From assembly GCA_019744815.1 (NCBI GenBank), contig JAIEUA010000015.1, positions 1 through 46,172 of the forward strand: 46,172 nucleotides of DNA. Direction: 5' to 3'. The notes below the pieces were generated by a model. It was not told the origin of the DNA. It ran no database searches and worked only from the letters and a program-made list of their open reading frames with translations. Source of the DNA: Phycisphaerales bacterium. Lineage in GTDB: Bacteria > Planctomycetota > Phycisphaerae > Phycisphaerales > UBA1924. The translations under genes and the position numbers were made by a program. Below are positions 8,018-17,906 of this stretch, piece by piece (the stretch's first letter is position 1; every line of letters begins with the position of its first letter).

Positions 8018-8196
8018 GGTGTCCCCCGGAAGGTGTCCTGCGATTCTGCAGGGTGCGTCAGATTTTCGCGCTGCGCGAGCGACACGATTCTGCGTCGTCG
8101 CTGGCGTGCGATGGGGATTGTCTCACGGATCGAGGAGATGGTTCAACAGAGTGAGCGGTGTTCCGTGTGACAATCTTCTGGCAGCGTCACGGATTG

Positions 8197-8220
8197 GCGC
8201 ACAACGACGGGGTTGTGCGC
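8197..8220. repeat. Hairpin GCGCACAAC / GTTGTGCGC
   Basis: A nine-base-pair perfect stem with loop GACGGG. The same nine-base arms occur at 45917-45940 with loop GCCGTC. It lies in the 366-base gap between 8017 and 8384, which otherwise holds a terminator, another hairpin and no gene. Confidence 0.65.
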
Positions 8221-8235
8221 GGGCGGAAGGCAAGA

Positions 8236-8264
8236 GCCCACGGGCTGGGGCCCGTGGGCTTCTT
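8236..8264. terminator. Bidirectional-looking terminator hairpin
   Basis: GCCCACGGG, loop CTGGGG, CCCGTGGGC, then TTCTT on the plus strand. On the minus strand it lies downstream of the gene ending at 8384 and is followed by TCTTG. The stem is nine perfect base pairs. The only gene it can serve is the minus-strand gene at 8384-8944. Confidence 0.6.
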
Positions 8265-8315
8265 GGGGTGGGTGGTGGGGGGGTGAAGGGGCGCGGGTTG
8301 TGATCGGGAAGCGAA

Positions 8316-8350
8316 TCACACCACTCGTTCAGAGCAACGAGTGGTGGCAC
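8316..8350 (-). repeat. REP-like hairpin, copy H (single, minus orientation)
   Basis: Read on the minus strand: GTGCCA, then CACCACTCGTT, loop GCTCTG, AACGAGTGGTG. The 11-base-pair stem is perfect. Loop and flank match the copies at 130 and 25695 while the stem sequence is different. It lies 34 bases beyond the stop codon of the 8384 gene. Confidence 0.75.
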
Positions 8351-8383
8351 GGGGCGTGGGTGGTGCCACCTGCCGTCGGGGAA

Positions 8384-8944
8384 TCATGGCGAGTCATCAG
8401 GATTCTCGACGCCGCGGAGGCAGGAGGCTTCGACCGTGGTGGCGAAGTCGGTGCCGCCGATGACGAGCACGAGGCAGACGGTACAGTTGTGCCGGAAGCC
8501 TTCGGTCGGATCGGCATTGGCGGCGAAGAACCAACGGGATTCGTCGAGGGAGTCGCGCTCGAACCAACTGGTCATCAAGTGATGGGCCTCGTCATCCGGG
8601 AACGGCAGAGACGGCGTGCCGTCGACTTGTGGCATCACGACGGAGTCATCAAACGTGTCGTGCCACTCCGAGCAACTCGCGCCCCATGCGCACATGTAGC
8701 AGCACCCGGCAAGCGTGAACCGCAGCGCAACGTCGTACGCACGGTCGTCTTTGTGCTGCGGCACCTCGCTGGCGAGAAAGAGCTTGAACCAGCCGCGTGG
8801 TGTGCCGCTGGCAAGCTCCGGCAGCGGCAGGTCCATCGCCGCGTCGATGGTGGGGACGCGGGCGAGATACATCGGGCGGCCCCAGCTGTCGCTCACGCCG
8901 AGGGGACGCCACGGGGCGGGGATGGAGGCTGGATCAACGGTCAC
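8384..8944 (-). CDS. Uncharacterised protein with Cys-rich core
   Basis: The 187-residue product reads like a conserved soluble protein. The most distinctive part is AGCCYMCAWGASCSEWHDTFDD, with four cysteines and a His in 15 residues, followed by DDEAHHLMTSWFERDSLDESRWFF. The CAWGxxCxxxHD pattern recalls small uncharacterised families of proteobacteria and planctomycetes, but I cannot name one with certainty. A metal site is possible. The frame is open to 9124; I placed the start at the GTG at 8944 (reading VTVDPASIPAPWRPLG) because sequence above it is Arg/Ser-rich and less protein-like. No Shine-Dalgarno is evident for either start. Confidence 0.6.
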   Translation of the reverse strand: MTVDPASIPAPWRPLGVSDSWGRPMYLARVPTIDAAMDLPLPELASGTPRGWFKLFLASEVPQHKDDRAYDVALRFTLAGCCYMCAWGASCSEWHDTFDDSVVMPQVDGTPSLPFPDDEAHHLMTSWFERDSLDESRWFFAANADPTEGFRHNCTVCLVLVIGGTDFATTVEASCLRGVENPDDSP

Positions 8945-9169
8945 GGCGAGAAGTGTACCGACGGCGACGTTCGCTGCCCGCTCGCCGCGTACGAGACGAA
9001 CGGGCGATGAATGAACGACGAGCGCCCGCTGCGCCGTGGTCTCATCTGACCGCGTGAAGCTCGATTTGTCTTGACTCGGGTCGTTGATGCAATTGGATGA
9101 TGCAGGCGCTCCCCGGAAACGCATCGGGATGCGGCCTCGCTCAGCGCCGCTTCTTCCTAGGAGGATGCC

Positions 9170-9829
9170 ATGAAAGCGAAGAGCATCATGCGGGCCTTGT
9201 CGATCGCGATCGCCGTTCGTGCCGCCGGCCCAGCAATCGCAACACCGTACCCCGGATCGTCACTGCGCATCAACGGCGGCAGCGGCGGGACGTCGGCGAG
9301 CTACTACTGGGTCTACACAGATCCGATCACGCAATAGCCGCAAGACCACTGGGAAACCACATCGATGACTTGGGGGGCGGGGGCGGGTGGGGCCTATGTG
9401 GTTAATGGGACCGCCAGTGCCAGCCTCTCGGCCTCGTTCACCAATCTGCATTGGGATTGGGATCCGCCTTCCCCCGGCGGCTGGGTCGAGTTCGGCAACC
9501 CGGGCACGATCAGCGGCTCGGCGAGCAACAAAGTGATCGGTTCGAGTGAGGCTCACTCCTGGGCCAATGTCTCGTTCACCAACACGACCAGCTTCCTCTT
9601 CTCGGCACGCGTGACCGGCGGCGGCACCGTGTCGCTCCGCGGCGCCGCCTCATTCGACATCGCGAACGGCCAGTCACTCGACGTGTGGCTGTCCGCTGGT
9701 AATTACTCGATCGCGGTCGACGCCGGTGAGGGCGGGTCGTTCTTCGCAACGATCCCTGCACCGGCCGGGCTGATGCTCGCCGCGGCGGGCGCCACCACCG
9801 TTCTGCGGCGAAGGAGAGCAGCGGGCTGA
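9170..9829 (+). pseudogene. PEP-CTERM-type exported protein interrupted by an in-frame TAG
   Basis: The ATG at 9170 has a strong AGGAGG six to eleven bases upstream and begins MKAKSIMRALSIAIAV, a signal-peptide-like start whose core carries an Arg. The frame hits TAG at 9335-9337 (PITQ-stop) and continues in the same frame without another stop to 9829, ending PAPAGLMLAAAG followed by RRRR. That tail is a short C-terminal sorting signal of PEP-CTERM type. Apart from the amber codon the product would be 219 residues, with a Gly/Ser/Ala-rich beta mature domain (SHSWANVSFTNTTSFLF-type strands). An internal ATG at 9365 would give a 154-residue protein without an export signal. Likely a recent nonsense mutation, unless it is a sequencing error or amber readthrough. 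Confidence 0.7.
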
Positions 9830-9877
9830 AGGAGGGGTGGATCGGCTCACGACCCCCGAGCCCACGCATTCGGGTAC

Positions 9878-9911
9878 CACGACCACGGCCTGCTCGGAGG
9901 CCGTGGTCGTG
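9878..9911. terminator. Hairpin CACGACCACGGCC / GGCCGTGGTCGTG
   Basis: A perfect 13-base-pair stem with an 8-base loop, lying 48 bases after the PEP-CTERM gene and 119 bases beyond the end of the convergent macrodomain gene. No T run follows, so it may be a bidirectional or weak terminator. Confidence 0.55.
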
Positions 9912-10029
9912 ATTGGGGGTCGGACACGGCGTTGGGCGAGATGGACACGAAGACGCGACCGAGCACGATCACCGCGTGATTGGGCCACCTGCCTGTTGGC
10001 ACGTCACTGCCTGATCGGTTCACCTGTGT

Positions 10030-10485
10030 TCATTCCGGCAGCATCACAAGTGTGTGCGTTTCGCCAGCCAGCTCCTCATCGATGATGGTCGCGATCGTCG
10101 ACCAATCGCCTTTGGCGAGTCCGGCACCCAGCTTCGGATACGCGATCCGGTGGCCGGCGAACCGCATCTTCACGAGCCGGAATGCCGTCCGGATCGCGTC
10201 GTAGTCCGCAAGCACGCCCGGGCCGTGGTAGTCGAACTGGGTGTAGGCGTTGACGATCGTGAACTTGGCGGTGGGACGAACGATGCGGGCCGTGGAGATC
10301 GTGCCGAGCTTGGTGCGGTCGCTTTTGGCGGTCGCAAGGTCGGCTTCCGCGGCTTCGGGGAATTGGCGGCGGATGGCGGCGGCGATGCCTCGGCCAAAGG
10401 TGCAGTGGCAGTTGCAGCCATGGACGATGACGTCAAACTCGCCCGCGAGAGCGAGCGAGAGGAGGTCGCCGGTGCGGGTGAGCAT
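10030..10485 (-). CDS. Macro domain protein (ADP-ribose-binding/hydrolase)
   Basis: The 151-residue protein is essentially one macro domain, usually an ADP-ribose or ADP-ribose-1''-phosphate binding or hydrolysing module in the cytosol. Signature segments are DVIVHGCNCHCTFGRGIAAAIRRQFP near 18-43 (the first ADP-ribose loop; the usual Asn is seen as GCNCHC), TIVNAYTQFDY, and YPKLGAGLAKGDW (the second loop) near 116-128. Length and order match stand-alone family members such as the Poa1p-like group. The start at 10485 reads MLTRTGDLLSLAL. It is a single-gene unit; no ADP-ribosyltransferase partner such as DarT is adjacent, so a general de-ADP-ribosylation role is the safest reading. Confidence 0.88.
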   Translation of the reverse strand: MLTRTGDLLSLALAGEFDVIVHGCNCHCTFGRGIAAAIRRQFPEAAEADLATAKSDRTKLGTISTARIVRPTAKFTIVNAYTQFDYHGPGVLADYDAIRTAFRLVKMRFAGHRIAYPKLGAGLAKGDWSTIATIIDEELAGETHTLVMLPE

Positions 10486-10660
10486 GGGGTTTCTCCGACT
10501 GGCTAGGTGTGATCTGAGCGAGCAGCGTTACATGATAATGAGGTGTCGCTGGGCGCGGTGCGTCGTCAGGGATGCCGCCGCCTCAAGACGACTTCCGTGT
10601 CCATCTGCCCAGAGGAGCGGGTAGTTATGGGCCATCAAGAGAAAGCCGCGGCGCCCGCCG

Positions 10661-11053
10661 TCACCGCGAGTCAGCGGCGTCAAACGTCCGAACGATGTCG
10701 TCCCCGCCGCTCCCCCTCGCTCCGTCCGGGCCCGGGCTTGCAAGCGTTACCTTCGTCCCGTTCACGCGGTACTCGATCGACGAACCCCATGCGTCACGAC
10801 GATTCCGAGGATCGCTCGCTTCCGTTCCCACGAAGCCATCTAGATCCGTGGGGAGAGCTCGATACGCGGCGAAGTACTGCGTGACGCCACGCTCGATCGC
10901 GATCATTCGGGATCTCGTGAGTGCGTCCGGCGGCATCCTGGTCACAGTCGCGTCGTACACAATCAGCAGCGCAACGAGTCCTGCTCCAATCCCGAGGAGC
11001 CCCTTGAGCTTTCGCGGTCGTGGTGGCGGCGTGGGAGGCATGTCTCGTTCCAT
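10661..11053 (-). CDS. Type II secretion pseudopilin-like (GspG-like) protein without prepilin site
   Basis: The 130-residue protein has an N-terminal membrane helix (LKGLLGIGAGLVALLIVYDATV, about 16-37), a helical segment (RSRMIAIERGVTQYFAAYRALPTDLDGF), and a C-terminal region, RDAWGSSIEYRVN...SPGPDGARGSGGDDIV. That region matches the Ca-binding DPWG...SxGPDG...DDI end of GspG. The FTLIE prepilin cleavage motif is missing, so it is not a classical pseudopilin and probably stays as a signal-anchored protein. It starts 38 bases after asnS ends, suggesting co-transcription. An alternative start at 11041 (MPPTPPPRPRK) is equally possible. Confidence 0.7.
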   Translation of the reverse strand: MERDMPPTPPPRPRKLKGLLGIGAGLVALLIVYDATVTRMPPDALTRSRMIAIERGVTQYFAAYRALPTDLDGFVGTEASDPRNRRDAWGSSIEYRVNGTKVTLASPGPDGARGSGGDDIVRTFDAADSR

Positions 11054-11091
11054 TCACTGGGTCGTTCGGCGTGACAACCGTCTGCCCGGGA

Positions 11092-12555
<1,464 letters not shown>

Positions 12556-12750
12556 CAGCGAGCCTCCAAACCGCGGCGGAAACAGCGGGCAGCCGCGGGA
12601 GGCGATGGTAGGAGAGGAGGCCTGAGGATTCGGCAACCGGCACTCGGCACGACGCACGGGATCAGGCATGACGCCGCGTCACTCCGATGACGCCCCGAAA
12701 CGCTGATGCCTTTTCCCAGTGCCGAATGCCCAGCGCCGAATGCCCGTTCC

Positions 12751-13677
12751 TCACGGCTTCGGCGCATTCAAAAACCCATACGGCATGATCCAGCTCGGCT
12801 TGTTCGCCGGGTAACGCCCCGCCATGTCGGACAGAGCAAACCACTCGTTGTCGCGGTTGCTGCGCGAGACGTAGATGTACAAAGCCTTGAAGTCCTTGCC
12901 GTCCTCGATGTCCTCGCGCAGATCCCCGGGCGGCACAAACAGCGACGCGGATCCGTCGAGCCAGGCGATGTGCGAGCCGCGGCCGTTCGTGCCGTTTCGC
13001 AGGTTCCCGCCGTGCCGCGTCGCGAGCTGATCCTCGTTGCCCCACATCCCGTCGCGCGACTTCTCGTTGTTGAACTTGGTGTTCTCTTCGACGAAGACGG
13101 GGATGTTGCGCATCCGGGTGAGGGTGACGGCGGCGTTGGCGCGAAGGTTGAACTGGGTTGCGTCGGCGCGGGGCGGGATGTAGGCGATGGAGGTTTGGCA
13201 GCCGAGCCTGGTGCCTTCGACCTCGTCGAAGAAGGTGTAGTCGAAGTCGACGCCGGTGGAGGAGAACCAGACGTTCTCCTGTTCGCTGCCTGTGCTGCTG
13301 CGGCGTTTGTTGCTGGGGCACTCGCCGACGTTTTGGTTGTTGGCGAGGTAGGGCCAGAGGAGGCCGGGGATCCGTTTGCGGCCTTTGACGTCCTGGGCCC
13401 AGATAGAGGCTTTGGGGATCTCGGGGATGCCGTCGCCGGGCCAGACGCGGGTGCCGTTGGGCCACTTGGTGCGCGGGAGCGCGGGGAAGACCTGGTCCTT
13501 GTAGTCCATCGCGTAGCCCGTGGTGGCGTCGGCGAAGGCCTTCATGTTGATGAGGCACTTCAAGGTCTGGGCCGTGGTGCGGGCGCCGCGGAGGGCGGGG
13601 AGGGCGAGGCCGAGCAGGAGGGCGATGATCGCGATGACGATCAGGAGTTCGATGAGGGTGAAGGCGCGGCGAGGCAC
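12751..13677 (-). CDS. Prepilin-type N-terminal cleavage/methylation protein, H-X9-DG class
   Basis: The 308-residue protein opens RRAFTLIELLIVIAIIALLLGLALPAL, a textbook type IV prepilin signal; cleavage would follow the basic leader at Ala-Phe. The remainder resembles the large planctomycete family of prepilin-like proteins with a C-terminal H-X9-DG region. Here RHGGNLRNGTNGRG is followed by SHIAWLDGSASLF. The mid region has cysteines in KCLINMKAF and VGECPSNKR. These pseudopilin-like proteins are anchored in the membrane and exposed outside; their role is unknown. It is downstream of no other pilus gene, and asnS follows about 195 bases later on the same strand, so the two may be separate units. 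Confidence 0.88.
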   Translation of the reverse strand: MPRRAFTLIELLIVIAIIALLLGLALPALRGARTTAQTLKCLINMKAFADATTGYAMDYKDQVFPALPRTKWPNGTRVWPGDGIPEIPKASIWAQDVKGRKRIPGLLWPYLANNQNVGECPSNKRRSSTGSEQENVWFSSTGVDFDYTFFDEVEGTRLGCQTSIAYIPPRADATQFNLRANAAVTLTRMRNIPVFVEENTKFNNEKSRDGMWGNEDQLATRHGGNLRNGTNGRGSHIAWLDGSASLFVPPGDLREDIEDGKDFKALYIYVSRSNRDNEWFALSDMAGRYPANKPSWIMPYGFLNAPKP

Positions 13678-13866
13678 ATCGGGAGTTTACCGGACGGGAG
13701 ACGCGGTGGAAGCAGAATTCCAGAAGATCTGGCATTCGTTGGATCTGGATTCGTTCAATGACCGACCCAAGGGTACGCATGCCGTTTCCGGCCGTGTTGA
13801 TTATTTTTTTCACGACGTCGGATTTCGGCGCTTGCGAAGATTGGTCGAAAGTTGTAACTTGTGGCT

Positions 13867-14634
13867 ATGAAACAGAGCACTCAATCCACAGCCGCACGAG
13901 TTCCGTACCTTGCCTCTTTTGTTGTCGCAAGCACGTTGTTCCTCGACAACGGGGTGAGCGTCTTGGGCCGCCCAGTCGAGGGCGGCGAGTTGCCGCCTGA
14001 CGACTACTTGGAACCTCCGATCTCACCAACTCCGTGCGGGACTGAATGGGTGTATCGCACGACCAGATACGGCGTTGCGCAAGAGTTCGTATTCACAACG
14101 GATCGCAAGGATCGCGAAGACCTCGACGGCGATGTCCTGACAAACAAATATAACGGCAATCCGGCTATCTCGTGTTTGGTTCTTTCTGCGTTCACCCTCC
14201 AGCGGCGAATGGGACCAGCAAAAACAACGCGGATCGACAAAACAATTGTCACCAAATCTACGTCCTTTGGATTCGAGGTTGGCGGAACGATCCATTCTGC
14301 GGTCAGCGGCAAGATCAGCTTCCAAAAAGCGTGGTCCGGAAGCGTCGAGACAACCGAAACACAGGAAGTCGATTTGGGCGTTGATACGAAGGTGTGGCCG
14401 TGTTGGCAAGCCGTCTGGTCGGGGTTCAAAGAAATTCACAGGGCATCAGGGTACTTACCCGTGGGCGATGAAATTGAGTGGAGGGCGAACTGCTACGGTG
14501 GTACGCAAGTTCACATCCGATTTGTAGAACGAGAGCGCTTCCCTGGAAACGGTGAAAAACTCGTGAACAAGAGCGGAACAGTGGAACGAACGCAGATTCA
14601 AGAATGCACTTATCCTCAAACGTGTCCAGAATAA
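13867..14634 (+). CDS. Orphan exported protein of the AT-rich island
   Basis: I do not recognise a family. The 255-residue product starts MKQSTQSTAARVPYLASFVVAST, a weak signal peptide with a hydrophobic core of about 12 residues. Beta-rich sequence with many Thr and Val and five cysteines in the mature part follows, including ECTYPQTCPE at the end. An alternative GTG start at 13861 adds two residues. Codon use and base composition are clearly more AT-rich than in neighbouring genes, and no strong Shine-Dalgarno is evident. The next gene begins 27 bases after its stop, so the two are probably co-transcribed. Horizontal acquisition is inferred from composition only. Confidence 0.55.
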   Translation: MKQSTQSTAARVPYLASFVVASTLFLDNGVSVLGRPVEGGELPPDDYLEPPISPTPCGTEWVYRTTRYGVAQEFVFTTDRKDREDLDGDVLTNKYNGNPAISCLVLSAFTLQRRMGPAKTTRIDKTIVTKSTSFGFEVGGTIHSAVSGKISFQKAWSGSVETTETQEVDLGVDTKVWPCWQAVWSGFKEIHRASGYLPVGDEIEWRANCYGGTQVHIRFVERERFPGNGEKLVNKSGTVERTQIQECTYPQTCPE

Positions 14635-14660
14635 CATCTATTCAAAATAACGGCATCACG

Positions 14661-15875
14661 ATGCGCATGCATACGAAGAAAGTTATTGTACTCACCTCAC
14701 TTTCGTGCGCAATAGGCATTGTTCTGTTTAGACTTTTTATTGCTTCGAGTCAACCGATCGCTGAATTCAACAGGCCAGGGAGGCTTGGCGCAGCTGAACT
14801 CCTCAATCCGCAGCTCGACCTTCAGCGAACGCTTGGGACCAGCCGAAGCCGAGACGAGTTCAATGAACTGATTCGAAGCATCGCTCGCCTTGATGAGTCG
14901 CAACGTGGCGAAGCCGCGGAGAATGTGTGCGAGGCCATCATGCGATCGTTTGATTCCGGCGATTTACTCGCACGGCAACGAGTCCATGAGTTGTGGGGTG
15001 TTTTCCGTCGCGACGTTCGCCGGGAAGGCTTCGAACGGATCGCGAATCAGTTGGCGGCGGGACCGGATGATTTTGTCAAAGAGGATGCCCTTCGTGTTCT
15101 CGCGGAACGAGCGAGAGGTGACGGCAATCTGCTTGTAGCCGAGAGACTTCTCAACGAGAGAGTCGTGGTGGCTCGCAAGTTATTGGTTGCGGGGGAGATT
15201 CAAAAGAACTCTGTATCACTGGCCGAGTACGACTTAGCCGCATTGCTTGCCGAACAGAAACGATGGAAAGAAGCGTTCGATGTTTGTCGGGAGGCGCCTT
15301 CCCTGCCCGTGTCGAATACGGACCATGAGCGAGCAGGAGCTTGGTATGAGTTCAAGAGTATGCTCGCCGAGCGTAGTGGTGATCGCGGGGCTTCTGTGGA
15401 GACTCTTCGTTCTCTTTTGCAAAATGTTCCCGATTTTGGTGCCGCCACAGGTCGTGACGTCGAGATTCATGCAAAGATAATTGAACTGATGTACTCAGAT
15501 CACGACCCCGGCAAGGCGCATGAATTCTTGTTGCTGTGGGATACTGCAAAACATCGAGATGTTGCCAGCATCTTATCTGTTGGCAATAATGCGGCGGTGT
15601 TGCTGAAGGGCCTTGACCCAGCCGCATCTCTTCGTGTTGTTACCGAATTAGATCAACGATTTCAAGACTTGTGGGATTCGCTTGCGGAATCTCAGCAGAA
15701 TTCTTATGTGTCTCAGAGACTGTCAACCCGAATCAAATTAGCGGAATCTCATATAATCGCTGGAGAATTAGATAAGGCATTCGAGTTGTTGGTTGATATT
15801 TCCAAGAAGCTCCCGAATGCATCTGCTAATGAGCGATTCTTGAGAACAATAGATTTGTGTAGACCTCACCCCTAG
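14661..15875 (+). CDS. Membrane-anchored helical-repeat (TPR-like) protein
   Basis: The 404-residue product starts MRMHTKKVIVLTSLSCAIGIVLFRLFI, an uncleaved anchor or signal peptide. It continues with helical hairpins typical of TPR or HEAT arrays: RDEFNELIRSIARLDESQRGEAAENVCEAIM, YDLAALLAEQKRWKEAFDVCREAP, GAWYEFKSMLAERSGDRGASVETLRSLLQ, and LAESHIIAGELDKAFELLVDISKKLP near the end. No individual repeat is strongly canonical, and no enzyme motif is present. The frame is open from 14604, but the ATG at 14661 places the hydrophobic segment properly. It lies in the AT-rich island with the gene before it. The role could be a scaffold for protein interaction at the envelope; this is inference. Confidence 0.6.
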   Translation: MRMHTKKVIVLTSLSCAIGIVLFRLFIASSQPIAEFNRPGRLGAAELLNPQLDLQRTLGTSRSRDEFNELIRSIARLDESQRGEAAENVCEAIMRSFDSGDLLARQRVHELWGVFRRDVRREGFERIANQLAAGPDDFVKEDALRVLAERARGDGNLLVAERLLNERVVVARKLLVAGEIQKNSVSLAEYDLAALLAEQKRWKEAFDVCREAPSLPVSNTDHERAGAWYEFKSMLAERSGDRGASVETLRSLLQNVPDFGAATGRDVEIHAKIIELMYSDHDPGKAHEFLLLWDTAKHRDVASILSVGNNAAVLLKGLDPAASLRVVTELDQRFQDLWDSLAESQQNSYVSQRLSTRIKLAESHIIAGELDKAFELLVDISKKLPNASANERFLRTIDLCRPHP

Positions 15876-15946
15876 CGTGGGAGATCGTTTCCGCGAGCCT
15901 GAAGACAATTCGACAATAATAGATGAATGCGATGAAAGTGGGTAAA

Positions 15947-17719
15947 TCACTTTCGGCTCTTGACCGATTCGTGCAGCGTGTAGTACATCCCGTCGTGGAT
16001 CATCACCGCGTCGGCGGGCAGCGGGATCGACTCGCCCATCGGCGAAGGCGGCTCGCGGCGTTGGTCGCCGGCTCGATCATTCGGACCACGCCGCGGCGGC
16101 GTCGGGCGTGCCGCGGGCTTCTCATTGAGTATGAACACGCGGGTGTACTTCTCAAGCTGCTCCGCGGTCGCGTGCTCCTCACGAACCGGTGTCTTCAGGA
16201 AGTACCCGGCCCACCACTGCAGGCCGTGACGCGCGAGCACGACAGCGCTGCCGTCCGTCGGGACTTTGCCGCGGAGCGCGAACAACTCCGGCGCGGCGGC
16301 GTCGAGGACGATCTGCCCCCCGGGCCCGTCGCGCCCGCCTCCAGCGAGCAGTGGGGCGGCGGAGGCGACGCAAGCGAGCGTGATGATGGAAGCCAGGCCC
16401 GTGGCACCGAGCCGCGCGACCGTGCGAGTGCTCTCCAGCCCCGCCGCGATCAACGCCGCGAGCGGGATCACCAGCGCGATCGGGGCCATCAGCGACAACC
16501 GCTGGGCGTACTGGCCTTGCAGCAACGGGAACGAAACCAGCGCGAGCACGAGACTCGCGCCCACCACGATCGACGCGTCGGCGCCGCGGCGACGCACGCA
16601 CCGCCACGCCGCGAAGCAGAAGCCCAGCGCGATGATCCACAATCCAACCCGCGGCAGGACCATTCCGAAATCACCGGGCCCGCCGGGGCCGCGCTGCCCA
16701 CCCGCTCCGCGCTGACCATCCGGCCGCGCGGGCCGATCGCTCGACGCCGGCGCATCCTCTCGCGGCGGATTGGGCCCATTCGAAGAGAACGCCGGCCGCG
16801 TGTTGGGGCGGTCGCCGCTGGTGAACATCTTCCCCGCGCCCTGCACCAGCCCCTGAGCCTTCTGCGGCGCGACGGTGTAGACGATACCCAACAGCGCCAC
16901 GCCGGAGATCGCGGCCGCCACCGCCGCAAGAACGACGGCACGCCTCGAGAATCGTGTCATCACAAAGTGCCCGAACGCGCCCGCGACCAGAACCACGGTG
17001 ACCCCAAACGCTCCGATGTGCGTCAACGCGGCCAGCAGCAGCGAGACGACCAATACGAGCGCAGGGAAGATCGGATGTCGGATGCGGGATGTCCGATGTG
17101 CAGGAATGCCCGAAGCGTCGGTGCGATTGTCTTGTCCGTCCGACATCCGCCATCCCACATCCGACATCACCCTCCACGCACCACACGCCGCCGCCGCCAT
17201 CCACACCAGCCCCAGCGAGTTCTTCTCGAAGTCGCCGATCATCCGCAGGATCGGAAAGCTCAGGACGCCCACGCACGCCGACGCGATGGCGACGATCACC
17301 GCGTTCGCGGCCTTCTCGCGCCGCCGCAGCAAGCCGACGCCCAGCATCGCCAGCGGCACCGCCGCCCAAGGCTGACAGAAGGCATCAACCGCCTTGGAAG
17401 CCCACAGCGTGGCGGCATCCAGATCAAACCCGCGCACCGCCGTCGCCACTTTGGCGACCCCGGCGTTCACGTAGAACATCAGCGGCAGGTCCTTGTAGGG
17501 AATCGTGCCGTTCTCGAGGAGCCCACGGGATTGCAACGGGTAATACCCCGCGTCAACGCCCGGCGGGTAGAGATGGGAGAAGAGCCGAACAGCACGGGCC
17601 GCGATGGCGAGCAACACCACAAGCCCGAGGCTCAGCACCGTTGGCAGCAGTGCGCCGCGCGGAGCGGACGCTGTGAAGGCGGGGGTGGGGGTGGGCGAAG
17701 GGTCGTTGTGCTCGGCCAT
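15947..17719 (-). CDS. Polytopic membrane protein, probable GT-C glycosyltransferase
   Basis: The 590-residue protein has about ten membrane segments (for example LPTVLSLGLVVLLAIAA, AANAVIVAIASACVGVLSFPI, FPALVLVVSLLLAAL and LSLMAPIALVIPLAALIAAGL). After the first segment comes the loop PPGVDAGYYPLQSRGLLENGTIPYKDLP. A conserved acidic residue before GYY, followed by GxIPYKDxP, is the pattern of GT-C enzymes (PMT/ArnT-like) that use polyprenyl-phosphate sugars on the outer face. The C-terminal soluble part (about 480-590) ends YYTLHESVKSRK. About 34 residues in the middle (about 184-217) come from a palindromic repeat insertion. A Pro/Gly-rich hydrophilic loop (PARPDGQRGAGGQRGPGG) follows. Acceptor and sugar are unknown; it stands alone downstream of rplJ and its terminator. 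Confidence 0.65.
   Translation of the reverse strand: MAEHNDPSPTPTPAFTASAPRGALLPTVLSLGLVVLLAIAARAVRLFSHLYPPGVDAGYYPLQSRGLLENGTIPYKDLPLMFYVNAGVAKVATAVRGFDLDAATLWASKAVDAFCQPWAAVPLAMLGVGLLRRREKAANAVIVAIASACVGVLSFPILRMIGDFEKNSLGLVWMAAAACGAWRVMSDVGWRMSDGQDNRTDASGIPAHRTSRIRHPIFPALVLVVSLLLAALTHIGAFGVTVVLVAGAFGHFVMTRFSRRAVVLAAVAAAISGVALLGIVYTVAPQKAQGLVQGAGKMFTSGDRPNTRPAFSSNGPNPPREDAPASSDRPARPDGQRGAGGQRGPGGPGDFGMVLPRVGLWIIALGFCFAAWRCVRRRGADASIVVGASLVLALVSFPLLQGQYAQRLSLMAPIALVIPLAALIAAGLESTRTVARLGATGLASIITLACVASAAPLLAGGGRDGPGGQIVLDAAAPELFALRGKVPTDGSAVVLARHGLQWWAGYFLKTPVREEHATAEQLEKYTRVFILNEKPAARPTPPRRGPNDRAGDQRREPPSPMGESIPLPADAVMIHDGMYYTLHESVKSRK
17069..17168. repeat. In-frame palindromic repeat insertion in the membrane protein gene
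   Basis: Two arms, about 17069-17099 (units GGATGTCGGATG, GGGATGTCCGATG) and 17137-17168 (CCGACATCCGCC, ATCCCACATCCGACATC), are approximate inverted repeats made of degenerate GGATGTC units. The 100-base element keeps the reading frame of the surrounding gene and encodes the unlike-its-neighbours peptide from MSDVGWRMSDG to RIRHPIFP. It looks like a mobile or amplified repeat that landed in a loop of the protein. Confidence 0.6.
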
Positions 17720-17828
17720 GCGAAGAGGCTAACGCCGAAGCGGTCGATGTGATGCGAAGACCATGAAGCAAAGGCGCGGGGCCTGGAAGGCCCCTCCCCC
17801 GGATGCCACACTGAGCCATGGGTCCAAG

Positions 17829-17857
17829 AAAAAACCGCGGGGCTTGGAGCCCCGCGG
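17829..17857 (-). terminator. Rho-independent terminator after rplJ
   Basis: On the minus strand: CCGCGGGGC, loop TCCAA, GCCCCGCGG, then TTTTTT. A perfect nine-base-pair GC stem plus a six-T run, 50 bases after the rplJ stop codon. It ends the ribosomal protein operon before any rplL. A second GC hairpin without T run lies at 17778-17794. Confidence 0.9.
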
Positions 17858-17906
17858 TGTGGTTGAGTCTCGGGTTGTCTCGAGCACGGTTGCTCGATGG
17901 ATTTGC

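Noticed and set aside
15923..17752. 609-residue plus-strand frame opposite the GT-C-like gene
   Set aside because: Arg/His/Gln-rich shadow; the minus frame has clear membrane helices.
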